A DNA stretch of 64,000 nt from a bacterium. GTDB lineage: Bacteria > Pseudomonadota > Gammaproteobacteria > GCA-002705445 > GCA-002716945. A model generated the notes under the pieces. It saw only the letters and a list, made by a program, of their open reading frames with translations, did not search any database and was not told the DNA's origin. Positions 1 through 8,838 of the stretch are shown here, piece after piece (positions within the stretch are counted from its first letter, which is position 1; the number at the start of each line of letters is the position of its first letter). The position numbers were made by a program, and so were the translations under genes. Location: NCBI GenBank assembly GCA_029979505.1, contig JAPOHH010000001.1, positions 119,034-183,033 of the forward strand, in the 5' to 3' direction.

Positions 1-1382
1 GGTTCTCTTGTACCGTTTCCCGAGTCTCCAAATCCCCCGAATGGCATGTGAGGTTCACTTCCATAAGTTCCCATATTTATATTGACAGTCCCAGCATATA
101 CGGAATTAGAATACTTAAGAGCAATATTTAAATCTTTAGTGTGAATTGCAGATGTAAGCCCATAATCTGTAGCATTTGATATTTCTATAGCTTCATTAAT
201 ATTTTTGAAAGGCTCAATACTACACACAGGTGCAAATAACTCATTGTTTAAAAAATCAGTATCAGATGGTAAGTCTTCTATGACTGTTGGTTCAATATAA
301 TATCCTTTTTTATGCTCTTTCTTAGATGATGCTTTACCACCAATTAATATTTTGCAACTCATAGGTAAACTTTTTAAATAATTAATAATATTAGAAAACT
401 GCTTTTTATTTATGACTGGACCTAAGTCTGATTTAGAATCTATACCAAGTTTTAAAGTCTTAATGGATACTAGTAGTTTATTTTTAAATTTTTGATATAT
501 GTCTTTATGCACAATCACTCGACTAGCAGAAGCGCATCTTTGTCCTGCATTACTAAATGCTGATAAAAGAGTCCATTTTATTGCGTTTTCAATATCTGCA
601 TCTTTATAAATAACAATAGGATTTTTACCACCTAACTCTAAAGATATTCTTTTTAATGTGTCGGAAGATTTTTTAGCAATATATTTCCCAACTAGTGTGG
701 ATCCTGTAAAACTAATAATTTTAACTTTTTTGTTATCGATAAGAGCTTCGCCTGTAGTGTGTCCATTGCCATGTATCATATTTAGTACGCCATCGGGAAT
801 GCCGGCTTTTTTGCTAATTTTTACAAACAATTCAGCAGTTTCTGGCGCATCTTCTGATGATTTTAAAACCACGGTGTTTCCACAAATTAATGCTGGAAAT
901 ACTTTCCATGCAATATTAGCAATTGGTGTATTTGCAGGCACAATTAATGCTGCAACTCCTATAGGGCATCTAACGCTTTGAATAACTTTTCCTTGAACGT
1001 TTGACGATAATGTCTTGCCATACATTCTCATACCTTCTGATGCAAAATAATGTCCTTGAGTGATAGCAGCGCCTACTTCACCAGTCGCATCTTTTAATGA
1101 CTTGCCACACTCATTAGAAATGCATTTTGCAAGTTTTTCCTCATTCTTTTTTAGATGAGATACAAATTTATTTATAATAGCCCCTCTTTGAATCGAGGTT
1201 AAACTTGACCATGACTTAAATCTTTTAGATGCAATATTAATTACTTTATTTACTTCAGCTTTTGTAGTGCATGGAAATAATGATATTACTTTTTGATTAT
1301 GTGGATTAATTTTTTCTATCCATTCAGTTGTCGAAGATTTGACTAATTTTCCGTCAATCCAATTATTAAGTTTTTTTGTCAT
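1..1382 (-). CDS. NAD(P)-dependent aldehyde dehydrogenase, C-terminus cut by window edge
   Basis: About 460 codons are visible, starting at ATG 1382-1380 and running off the window at base 1; the family is usually around 480 residues, so only the last stretch is missing. The catalytic glutamate motif ELGGKNP and the catalytic cysteine motif NAGQRCASASR are both present, as is the late MPFGGFGDSG motif, so the enzyme looks active. The family oxidises an aldehyde to the acid with NAD(P). The start overlaps the stop of the upstream SDR by one base (TAATG), which implies translational coupling. Its place at the end of the nonulosonate-type sugar genes suggests that a sugar-derived or small metabolic aldehyde is the substrate, but this is inference. 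The ORF track omits it because it is open at the edge. Confidence 0.88.
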   Translation of the reverse strand, partial: MTKKLNNWIDGKLVKSSTTEWIEKINPHNQKVISLFPCTTKAEVNKVINIASKRFKSWSSLTSIQRGAIINKFVSHLKKNEEKLAKCISNECGKSLKDATGEVGAAITQGHYFASEGMRMYGKTLSSNVQGKVIQSVRCPIGVAALIVPANTPIANIAWKVFPALICGNTVVLKSSEDAPETAELFVKISKKAGIPDGVLNMIHGNGHTTGEALIDNKKVKIISFTGSTLVGKYIAKKSSDTLKRISLELGGKNPIVIYKDADIENAIKWTLLSAFSNAGQRCASASRVIVHKDIYQKFKNKLLVSIKTLKLGIDSKSDLGPVINKKQFSNIINYLKSLPMSCKILIGGKASSKKEHKKGYYIEPTVIEDLPSDTDFLNNELFAPVCSIEPFKNINEAIEISNATDYGLTSAIHTKDLNIALKYSNSVYAGTVNINMGTYGSEPHMPFGGFGDSGNGTRE

Positions 1383-2194
1383 TATATCGCTGTCCACCCG
1401 CCATCAATTATTAAATTAGAGCCTGTTGTATATTTTGATGCATCTGATGATAAATAAACAATCGCACCAATAAAGTCATCAGGATTTGCCATTCTTTTCA
1501 TTGGCACCCTATTCGTATAATTATTTAAAAATTCTTTATCCTGATTATTATAAACACCACCGAGCGTAAGAGTATTTACACGTATATTTTTACTTGCCCA
1601 ATATACAGATAAATATCTAGTTAAATTTAACATTCCAGATTTAGAAACAGAGTAAGCAACAGGCTTATAAAAATCATCACCATTTCTCCTTTTATACTCA
1701 TATAATGACTGATCTGGTGAGACTATTCCATAAATGGAAGAAATATTAATAATGCTTCCATTTTTATTCTTTGCCATTTCATTTCCAAAAACCTGACAAC
1801 ACATAAATGAACCTTTTATATCAGTATCTATTACATTATCCCATTGCTCTTCAGAATATTCTTCAAAAGAGCAGTTATCTTTTGATGAAGATTCTGGTGG
1901 ACTATCTTTGGCAGCATTATTAATTAAAACAGTTGGCGAATCTTTAAATTTATTTTTTATAGTAGTTAACGATTTATTTATAGAACTTTTATCTAAAATG
2001 TTTGTTTTAACATACAGAAAATTATCTGGATATTCTTTTTCAAGACTATCAAAAATCTCATGTTCTTTTATATCTAATGAAACTACTTTTGCTCCTAACA
2101 TGAGAAGTTTTTCTGTGTAGTAAATACCAAGTTGGCCAGATGCACCAGTAATAGCAATTATTTCTTTATCAATATTGAATAGATTAGATATCAT
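1382..2194 (-). CDS. Short-chain dehydrogenase/reductase of a surface-sugar locus
   Basis: A 270-residue classical SDR. The Rossmann motif GASGQLG lies near residue 17, an NNAA motif near residue 90, the catalytic Ser in NISSIYG near residue 150, and the YSVSK (YxxxK) pair near residue 180. The C-terminus ends in the usual LIIDGGWTA. The loop before the YxxxK motif is long, as in SDRs of flagellin or surface nonulosonate loci such as PtmA (comparison from memory). It lies between a KdsC-like phosphatase/NeuB pair and an aldehyde dehydrogenase. A role in oxidising or reducing a nonulosonic acid or its precursor is therefore plausible. The exact substrate cannot be read from sequence. Confidence 0.85.
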   Translation of the reverse strand: MISNLFNIDKEIIAITGASGQLGIYYTEKLLMLGAKVVSLDIKEHEIFDSLEKEYPDNFLYVKTNILDKSSINKSLTTIKNKFKDSPTVLINNAAKDSPPESSSKDNCSFEEYSEEQWDNVIDTDIKGSFMCCQVFGNEMAKNKNGSIINISSIYGIVSPDQSLYEYKRRNGDDFYKPVAYSVSKSGMLNLTRYLSVYWASKNIRVNTLTLGGVYNNQDKEFLNNYTNRVPMKRMANPDDFIGAIVYLSSDASKYTTGSNLIIDGGWTAI

Positions 2195-2211
2195 AAGTCT
2201 TATATTTTCAT

Positions 2212-2700
2212 TTATATATCTTTACAGATAATGTCACAAATTTCACGTACTGCTCCATTTCCGCCAGTACTAGTTGTCTTGAAAAGTATATGTTTTTCAA
2301 TGTCAACATGACAATCTTGCACACCGATTGGAACACCTACAATCTCTAATGCAGGTATATCATTTATATCATTTCCAATAAATGCGATCTCCTCAAGAGA
2401 GAAACCATATTTAGCAGCTAAGTCATTTAAAACAATTGATTTATCAGCTACTGATTGGATGCACGGTATACCAAGTTTATCTGCCCTATGTTTTACAACA
2501 GGATTTTTTTCAGATGAAACAATATAAATAAGAATATTTTTATCTTTTAAATTTTTTATACCAATACCATCAGATCTATCACATAGAACATATTCCCTTC
2601 CTTGATCCGAGACGGCGACTTTATTGTTTGTAAGTACTCCATCGAAATCAAGTACAAGCATCTTAATATTTAAAAGTTTTTTATATTCTTTTGGTAGCAT
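2212..2700 (-). CDS. KdsC-like HAD phosphatase
   Basis: A 162-residue HAD-superfamily hydrolase of the capless KdsC type. The nucleophile motif DFDGVLTN is near residue 18, a Ser/Thr motif (VSSEK) near residue 62, and the acidic metal-binding motif GNDINDIPAL near residue 110. Family members dephosphorylate Kdo-8-phosphate or nonulosonate-9-phosphates. The gene follows a NeuB-type synthase with only 3 bases between them. The simplest reading is that NeuB makes a phosphorylated nine-carbon acid and this enzyme removes the phosphate, as in Neu5Ac-9-P or Kdn-9-P routes. True Kdo-8-P phosphatase is the alternative, but the partner here is NeuB-like rather than KdsA-like. Confidence 0.85.
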   Translation of the reverse strand: MLPKEYKKLLNIKMLVLDFDGVLTNNKVAVSDQGREYVLCDRSDGIGIKNLKDKNILIYIVSSEKNPVVKHRADKLGIPCIQSVADKSIVLNDLAAKYGFSLEEIAFIGNDINDIPALEIVGVPIGVQDCHVDIEKHILFKTTSTGGNGAVREICDIICKDI

Positions 2701-2703
2701 TAT

Positions 2704-3726
2704 TTATGTCAAATCTGATTTCTTTATAGGCTCACCTTTTTTGATGTCTCTTGAAATTTTTTTGCCTAATATTTCATTAGTTTCTCTTACTGGGATAAAA
2801 GTTTCTTTAAAAATTTTACCAGATAAATTTTCTAGATTTAAAATTTCTCCATTTTTAAGATCTTTAATAGGTACTAGCGATTTTCCAAGTTTTTGGAAAA
2901 CATATTCCTCACCAAGAGTTTCAGAATCTTTTATAGGCAACATTTTTGGAATACGCTTGATGTCTCTTACAAATTTCCTAAAACCTTCTGGTTCTAATGC
3001 AAAACTATGATCTGTTCCTTTTGATGCCCTATTTAAAGTAACGTGTTTTTCAAAAACTTTCGCACCCATCATAAATGCTATTGGTCCAGAAATAGTACCA
3101 TTGAAGTGATCTGACGAACCTATAGTAAAGTCTGGATATTTTTTTGTAAGAGTTTCTATATTGCTAAGTCCAAGCCTATCATACTCACATGGATATTCTG
3201 ACACACAATGAAGTATAGCAAGATTTTTATGATGATTACTGATTGTACTTATGCTAGATTTTATTTGTTCAATATTGCCTCCACCTATGCTCATTACTAA
3301 AGGTTTTTTTGTTTTAGCAATTCTATTAATAAAAGATAGATTTCCAAGATCAAAAGAAGATATTTTTATTACATCAACATCAATATCTATAAGATGATTA
3401 AGACTAGGCTCATCAAATGGAGTTGACATAAAGTCAACATTATATTTTCTACAATCCTCTTTTAAGATTAAAAAAGCTTCTTTATCAAGTTCAAGTTTCT
3501 CACGATGCTCACCATATGTTGGCGCAAAAGATGTAGGACTGTCATATGGTTTATTGTAGGCATCATCTGAAAAAAGGTATTTATTATCTCTATTTTGAAA
3601 TTTAATTGCATTGGCGCCTAACTGTGAAAAAATCTTAATAAATTCTCTAGCTGTGTCTAAATCACCCTGATGATTTTGACCTACTTCTGCAATTATATAC
3701 GGACCTGATATTCCTTTTGAAAACAT
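2704..3726 (-). CDS. neuB: NeuB-type nonulosonic acid synthase with SAF domain
   Basis: A 340-residue protein with the NeuB TIM-barrel (about residues 10-250) and a C-terminal SAF/antifreeze-like domain (about 275-335). Visible motifs include IIAEVGQNHQGD, KFQNRD, DFMSTPFD, KISSFDLGN, ILHCVSEYPC and EKHVTLNR, all typical of enzymes that condense PEP with a mannose-type sugar or its 6-phosphate. Family products are sialic, legionaminic or pseudaminic acid, or Kdn. The HAD phosphatase immediately downstream argues for a phosphorylated intermediate. No NeuC-like epimerase and no CMP-sugar synthetase is seen in the window, so the exact acid is unknown; they may lie left of base 1. Confidence 0.9.
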   Translation of the reverse strand: MFSKGISGPYIIAEVGQNHQGDLDTAREFIKIFSQLGANAIKFQNRDNKYLFSDDAYNKPYDSPTSFAPTYGEHREKLELDKEAFLILKEDCRKYNVDFMSTPFDEPSLNHLIDIDVDVIKISSFDLGNLSFINRIAKTKKPLVMSIGGGNIEQIKSSISTISNHHKNLAILHCVSEYPCEYDRLGLSNIETLTKKYPDFTIGSSDHFNGTISGPIAFMMGAKVFEKHVTLNRASKGTDHSFALEPEGFRKFVRDIKRIPKMLPIKDSETLGEEYVFQKLGKSLVPIKDLKNGEILNLENLSGKIFKETFIPVRETNEILGKKISRDIKKGEPIKKSDLT

Positions 3727-3769
3727 TGAATGATTGTACCACTATAAAAAAATTTACTGTATGAAATTT

Positions 3770-4462
3770 TTATTTTTTGGTGAATCTAAGGTATACAAAC
3801 GTATATTCCTCATCCATTCTATCCCATCTGACTACTGGTTTATCTATGTTATCGAATATATTTCCAATATTTGGTAAATCAAATCCTATCTGATTAGCAA
3901 TGCTTATTAATGCTTTTAATTCATCTCTAGAAAAAACATTCATAGGAGGTCTATCTTTCCCATAAGGAAATTTAGATTTTGTATCCATTTTGATAGGCCA
4001 GTAGTCTGTAGATATATGTAATGTACCATTTGGAATTAATATTCTATGCATTTCGGTAAAAAAATCATGTATATCAACACCATGCTCTATAACTGATATT
4101 GAATAAATTGAGTCGAAATAACAATCTGAGTAAGGAGTTTGTGATATATCACATTGTTTAAAATTAATATTATTTTCTATCATGTACGCTGACCCCTTCG
4201 CTTCATAGTCACATGCATATAGTTCAAAGTTTGACGTTTTATTAAGCCATCGCAGTATTACCGGTTTAGCGCCAGATCCTGCATCTAATATTCGTATATT
4301 TTTTTTTGATTCGTTTTCTGAAATTATACTTTTGTATGATTTGAGACAATCCCAACATTTATTAAGATCATGGTGAGTATCCAGACCAAGAATTTCAAGC
4401 TCTTCAACAGAAGATAGAACTTCATCTTTACTTACTAATAATGACGAGGGTTTATCAATCAC
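3770..4462 (-). CDS. SAM-dependent class I methyltransferase (GTG start)
   Basis: A 230-residue methyltransferase. Motif I, ILDAGSGAKP, is near residue 58. An acidic loop and the SVIEHGVD motif follow near residue 125, then LIPNGTLHISTDYW, which is the Methyltransf_11-type arrangement. The start at 4462 is GTG, and the only in-frame codons upstream before a stop lack a better start. It sits between a glycosyltransferase-like gene and neuB in the sugar operon, so O-methylation of a glycan residue or a lipid-linked sugar is likely. The acceptor is not predictable. Confidence 0.82.
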   Translation of the reverse strand: MIDKPSSLLVSKDEVLSSVEELEILGLDTHHDLNKCWDCLKSYKSIISENESKKNIRILDAGSGAKPVILRWLNKTSNFELYACDYEAKGSAYMIENNINFKQCDISQTPYSDCYFDSIYSISVIEHGVDIHDFFTEMHRILIPNGTLHISTDYWPIKMDTKSKFPYGKDRPPMNVFSRDELKALISIANQIGFDLPNIGNIFDNIDKPVVRWDRMDEEYTFVYLRFTKK

Positions 4463-4486
4463 GAATGCTATGATAGCATATTTCCA

Positions 4487-6025
4487 TTACCAGAAAGGTT
4501 TATTGTTTATTATATTGCTACATATTTTCATTAAACCTTCGTCATCTTTCTCATTATAATCTTCATATTCAATTGTATTAATCTTTCTTATTAGTTTAGC
4601 AGAGTTTGATGATTCATTTTCATTGTAATCTACTAAAGAATTTATTCTGATTTGCCATTCATAATAAAACTCATAACAAAAAGCTAAAGCTAAATCTTTG
4701 AAATCATCAGGTAGTCGTGAAAATTTACCTGATAAACATTCGTTAATTGATTTAAAATAATCATCAATAGATATTGGATCAATTGTAAATCCTTTATTTT
4801 TTGCCCATGCATCACCAGAGACAATTACTTTAACACCCCTTGCAGATAGCTCATGTGTCATTTTAGAACCATAAACTAATGAAAAATCTGTTTCTTCAGC
4901 TAATTGATAGCTGTTGACCATATCAGTTGATTTGATGAGTATAATGTTCTCAGATAATAATTTATTTGATAACAAATAATCTGAAATCATATACCTAGAT
5001 GGCTGCTGTCCTTTAAATTCTCCTGGGTGCTCCCTTATAACTAAATATACATTTTCTTTAGTATTAATATATTTAATTGTCTCATCAATCCATGTAAGCA
5101 TATCTTTAAATAGATTATCTTTGAAATGGAGTTGTGCGTCCCAAAAAACATTAGTAAACATAGATACAATCTTTGCTGAGTCATTACTTTTTCTTATTTT
5201 ATCTATAACTTTGATAGGTAATCTTTTTGCCGCATGAAATTTAACCCAATCATTCTTACCAGTTTCACGAGATTCTAAATAATCAATGACTTTTATTTTT
5301 TTTTCTTCTGATATTTTATAGTTTTTAACTTTCCTTTTAGGAAACTCTTTATGGTAAGTATCATTATCACAAAAGAAGAGTCGATTTTTTTGTCCGCCTA
5401 TATTCCATGTAATTACACGTATATTTAAACTTTTAGCAATATCAACAAAGGGTCCTTGTGGAACATATATACCGTGGTGTGCACATACAACATCAATATT
5501 ATTTTCTTTTATAATATTGTATGCAAGTTCAGCTGATAGAACGGCAGACTTAAAGTAACTCTTAAAAACTTTTTTATATTGTATTTCATTAGCTGGACTA
5601 CCATTAGCAAAAAATCTTACTGTACCTGAAAATGTATGTTCAGTAATATTTATATCTCTAAACATTACATCTTTTCCATTTAGGCAATCAATATAATTTT
5701 CTTCGATGAAAGTTGAGATAGAATCCTGAACATTATAGCTATTAAGGTCTATTAGATTATAAGTATCATTAATATTACTCGTACGTGATATACATCTATC
5801 ACAACCAAGTTTTATTTTTTTCCAATGATGAAAATTTCTTAAATGATCAAAAATATTATTTTTATAAATGTAACTATATTTTGTATTTAAACAAGCTGGT
5901 AAAATTCCAGAGCATTTAGTAAAAAAAATCTTACCTCCAAGTTTTGATAAGTTCTCTGCTAATAAATCATCTATTACAAAAGTGTTGTTAAATGCTGCAA
6001 CATTATTTGCTATCAAAATATTCAT
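4487..6025 (-). CDS. Probable surface-carbohydrate glycosyltransferase (GT-B-like, capsule-synthesis type)
   Basis: A 512-residue soluble protein without a signal peptide. It begins with a Rossmann-like strand (MNILIANNVAAF). Around residues 165-210 it has AYNIIKENNIDVVCAHHG. In the C-terminal half it has VIREHPGEF, an ILIKST strand and SLVYGSKMTHELSARG. This His-Pro-Gly plus SK-T-ELS pattern resembles KpsC/KpsS-like capsule-synthesis and CDP-glycerol or polysialyl transferase folds (inference). The N-terminal part carries several cysteines (KCSGILPAC and GCDRC), which could bind a metal. It abuts manC (stop 7432-6026, next start 6025), so the two are co-transcribed. Donor and acceptor are unknown. 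Confidence 0.65.
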   Translation of the reverse strand: MNILIANNVAAFNNTFVIDDLLAENLSKLGGKIFFTKCSGILPACLNTKYSYIYKNNIFDHLRNFHHWKKIKLGCDRCISRTSNINDTYNLIDLNSYNVQDSISTFIEENYIDCLNGKDVMFRDINITEHTFSGTVRFFANGSPANEIQYKKVFKSYFKSAVLSAELAYNIIKENNIDVVCAHHGIYVPQGPFVDIAKSLNIRVITWNIGGQKNRLFFCDNDTYHKEFPKRKVKNYKISEEKKIKVIDYLESRETGKNDWVKFHAAKRLPIKVIDKIRKSNDSAKIVSMFTNVFWDAQLHFKDNLFKDMLTWIDETIKYINTKENVYLVIREHPGEFKGQQPSRYMISDYLLSNKLLSENIILIKSTDMVNSYQLAEETDFSLVYGSKMTHELSARGVKVIVSGDAWAKNKGFTIDPISIDDYFKSINECLSGKFSRLPDDFKDLALAFCYEFYYEWQIRINSLVDYNENESSNSAKLIRKINTIEYEDYNEKDDEGLMKICSNIINNKPFW

Positions 6026-7432
6026 TTATTTTTCATCAATTCTTTCAATATCATCTTCACCTAAGTATGATCCAATTTGAACTTCTATAATTTCTAATAA
6101 ACTGTCAGTTTCATTAATTAGCTGATGAAGATTTCCTTGTTCAATATAAGTAGATTGATTCTTTTCTAATTTTATTTTACTAGTGTTTTGTACTACTGTG
6201 GCAACTCCAGAAAGTACAACCCAATGTTCAGATCGATATTTATGTTTTTGAAGACTAATTTTCATACCTGGATAAAGCACAAGCTTTTTAACTTTGTAAT
6301 TGTCTTCTTCATGAAGTACTTCATAGTAACCCCATATTCTATCTTCACGTGATGATTTATTTAATGACTCTTTAATTTTATCTGGAATTAGATTAAGTAC
6401 ATCTTTAATATTACTAGAAGAAGATCTATCGCTTATACATAAAGAGTTATCTGTATCAATGACCATAAGGCTATCTAAATTTGATGTCAAAACCTTCTTT
6501 TTTGAGTAAATAATTGAATTCTTTGTAGAATGAGAAAAGACCTTACCATAAAATGCATTATTTTCAGATTTAGAAAAAAAATATTCTGAAAATGTTTCCC
6601 AACTTCCTAAATCATTCCAATTAGTGTTTATCGTTTGAACAATAATTTTCTCCTTTGTCACATCAATGTTTTCAATTACTGCATAGTCAATAGAATTTGA
6701 ATTAATTAAACTAAAATAGTTTTTATCAACACGTGAAAAATAACCATCATGATGTATATTCTCATATGATTTTTTGCACAAGTTAAAACTATTTAAGTCA
6801 TATTTACTAAATAATTTATTCCAATTATCTGGATAGGTAATAAATATCCCAACATTCCAGTGACAACCATTACTTATAAGTTTTTTTGATTTTGCTAGAG
6901 TTGGTTTTTCAATGAATTTTTCAACATATTTTATATTATTCTTTATACTTGTTTGAATATGTCCATAATGTTCACTAGGCGCCGATGGTTTTGCAGCTAA
7001 AATACACATTTCGTTATCACTTAGTTCTAATGATTGATGAATACTTTCTATAAATAACTTATCGTTATCATAAATATGGTCTGCAGGAACAGTGACACAA
7101 GGCGAATTAACGTTTTCACATGAAAGTATACCAAGAGTCATTGATGGTGCGGTATTTTTAGCTTCAGGTTCAAGTATGATATTAATCTTCGTAAAATCAC
7201 TTGTTAATTCTTTTAATTGGTTATGAAGAATTAGTCTATGTTTCTCATTTGTAATTATTGATATTTTTTCAATATTATCTATATCTGATAAAAATCTATT
7301 ATATGTTTTCTGAAATAGAGACTGCGAACTTCCTAGCTTGATAAACTGCTTAGGGTTATTGCTAGTTGATAGAGGCCATAATCTCTCACCTGAACCACCT
7401 GCCATTATTATCAAATTATATTTCTTAGGCAT
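6026..7432 (-). CDS. manC: Mannose-1-phosphate guanylyltransferase / mannose-6-phosphate isomerase
   Basis: A 468-residue, full-length type II bifunctional enzyme. The N-terminal nucleotidyltransferase signature MAGGSGERLWPLS is at residues 11-23, FIEKPT near residue 170 is the second substrate motif, and the C-terminal cupin contains KISLQKHKYRSEHW, the PMI zinc-site motif. It makes GDP-mannose from mannose-1-phosphate, and the C-terminal domain interconverts fructose-6-P and mannose-6-P. GDP-mannose could feed a 4,6-dehydratase/3-dehydratase route (see the DegT-like gene) or direct mannosylation. Mannose-6-P is also the precursor of Kdn in organisms that make it. It lies 2 bases after the neighbouring epimerase gene. 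Confidence 0.92.
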   Translation of the reverse strand: MPKKYNLIIMAGGSGERLWPLSTSNNPKQFIKLGSSQSLFQKTYNRFLSDIDNIEKISIITNEKHRLILHNQLKELTSDFTKINIILEPEAKNTAPSMTLGILSCENVNSPCVTVPADHIYDNDKLFIESIHQSLELSDNEMCILAAKPSAPSEHYGHIQTSIKNNIKYVEKFIEKPTLAKSKKLISNGCHWNVGIFITYPDNWNKLFSKYDLNSFNLCKKSYENIHHDGYFSRVDKNYFSLINSNSIDYAVIENIDVTKEKIIVQTINTNWNDLGSWETFSEYFFSKSENNAFYGKVFSHSTKNSIIYSKKKVLTSNLDSLMVIDTDNSLCISDRSSSSNIKDVLNLIPDKIKESLNKSSREDRIWGYYEVLHEEDNYKVKKLVLYPGMKISLQKHKYRSEHWVVLSGVATVVQNTSKIKLEKNQSTYIEQGNLHQLINETDSLLEIIEVQIGSYLGEDDIERIDEK

Positions 7433-7434
7433 AT

Positions 7435-8268
7435 TTATATTTCCGCTACAATTCTTTGGATATCAGAATTATTTTTATTATCGTTAAGTATCAACCTACC
7501 CGTACTACCCCATTTTTTCCACCAATATAATGCAAAGTTTCCAACAGTTTGTCCTTTACCTGTTGCAATATGTGTAATGTTTACCTCTCCTTTGTTGTCT
7601 ATATTTTTATCAATATAACTAACTAATTTTTGTGCAACATCATGTACATTAATAAAATCTCTTATTAGAGATGCAGAGGATATTGTATAGTCTTTTTTTT
7701 CTAAGGAGGCAACTTTTAGTGATGGCCAAAGTCTACTTATGTATTCACCCTCTCCAAAAACTTGAAAAATTCTTGGATAGATAATTTGCACTTTTTTCTC
7801 TAAAGCAATACTTGAACATACAGCGTAGAATGCTGCTTTTGATTTAGCGTACGAGTTCATAGGTTCAAGTGATGCATGTGTGGGAATTCGATTATACAAA
7901 GTAGATGATTTACCATACTCGAAACACGTACCTGCAACAATAAATTTTTTTATACCAGCATCTATAGCATTATACATAAATAATGTACTCTCAAAAAAGT
8001 TATGATGCATACATTTAAGGTAACTATCATATGGTTTATTAGCAGAGTGTGATGCTAAATGTACAACAACATCGCATTTGCTTAGGTGAGATTTTAATTT
8101 TGGATTATCTAATCTTGATTGTACCCACGTAGGATTTTTTTTAAGTTCTACTCGTGGCAAACTATCTTTAGAACGTAAAACAGCTATTATTTCATGCCCA
8201 CAATCATGTGCATAATTAATAAAGTGAGACCCAATAAAGCCTGTACCTCCTGTTAAAAAAATTTTCAT
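7435..8268 (-). CDS. NAD-dependent nucleotide-sugar epimerase/reductase
   Basis: A 277-residue extended SDR. The N-terminal cofactor motif GGTGFIGSHF is at residues 6-15. VVHLASHSANKPYD near residue 68, the active-site YAKSK motif near residue 140 and a YPRIFQVFG segment follow. At 277 residues it is a little short for RmlB/GalE types, closer to reductases of deoxysugar pathways (RmlD, ColC or AscF type). Its neighbours are an RmlC-like 3,5-epimerase (3 bases upstream) and a 3-dehydratase-like DegT protein, so it probably performs the last ketoreduction of a deoxysugar nucleotide. The specific sugar is unresolved. Confidence 0.82.
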   Translation of the reverse strand: MKIFLTGGTGFIGSHFINYAHDCGHEIIAVLRSKDSLPRVELKKNPTWVQSRLDNPKLKSHLSKCDVVVHLASHSANKPYDSYLKCMHHNFFESTLFMYNAIDAGIKKFIVAGTCFEYGKSSTLYNRIPTHASLEPMNSYAKSKAAFYAVCSSIALEKKVQIIYPRIFQVFGEGEYISRLWPSLKVASLEKKDYTISSASLIRDFINVHDVAQKLVSYIDKNIDNKGEVNITHIATGKGQTVGNFALYWWKKWGSTGRLILNDNKNNSDIQRIVAEI

Positions 8269-8271
8269 GAA

Positions 8272-8820
8272 TTAAAATGGCGAATCAAATGATTGAATAG
8301 TTGGATGATTAGTATCTCTAGTAGAGATAATCGGATCTTTATCAAGTTTCCAATCAAAGTCAAATGAATTCCATAAAATACCCCTATCATACTCAGCCAT
8401 ATGTGTACTTGATGTTTTATAGACTAATTCAGAATTGTCTTGAAGTGATTTAAAGCCATGTGCTATACCTGAAGGTATATAGATTATTAAATTGTCGTCC
8501 TCTGTTAACGTTATTGATTTTGAATGTCCATAATAGTTTCCTTTTCTGATATCTAACAAAACATCCGTTACAGAACCTCTAGAACACCAAACCATTTTAT
8601 CATGACTGTATGGTGGAATTTGAAAATGCATACCCCTAATTACATTTTTTTTTGATCTAGATACATATTCTTCTTTATAATCGAACGCTAGGCCTAATTC
8701 TTTAAATGCGTTCTCATTGTATAGTTTTAAAAAAGACCCTCTTTCATCAACATGCATATTTGATTCCAATAAAAATGTATTTGGAAAGATTTCTTGTTTT
8801 ATTCTAAATTGTGAAGACAT
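8272..8820 (-). CDS. RmlC-type nucleotide-4-keto-sugar 3,5-epimerase
   Basis: A 182-residue cupin of the dTDP-4-dehydrorhamnose 3,5-epimerase family. DERGSFLKLYN is near residue 26, the VIRGMHFQ motif with the catalytic His near residue 58, DVLLDIRKGN near residue 88 and IPSGIAHGF near residue 115; these are the usual catalytic and sugar-binding signatures. It epimerises C3 and/or C5 of a 4-keto-6-deoxy sugar nucleotide. No rmlA or rmlB is present in the window. With a DegT-type 3-dehydratase homologue next door the substrate may be a 3,6-dideoxy-4-keto sugar (AscE-like role) rather than dTDP-rhamnose precursor; this is inference. Confidence 0.85.
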   Translation of the reverse strand: MSSQFRIKQEIFPNTFLLESNMHVDERGSFLKLYNENAFKELGLAFDYKEEYVSRSKKNVIRGMHFQIPPYSHDKMVWCSRGSVTDVLLDIRKGNYYGHSKSITLTEDDNLIIYIPSGIAHGFKSLQDNSELVYKTSSTHMAEYDRGILWNSFDFDWKLDKDPIISTRDTNHPTIQSFDSPF

Positions 8821-8838
8821 AAGTATAGAATATATTAT

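Noticed and set aside
658-981. Plus-strand ORF of 107 aa
   Set aside because: It is the antisense shadow of the aldehyde dehydrogenase, which has all catalytic motifs on the minus strand.
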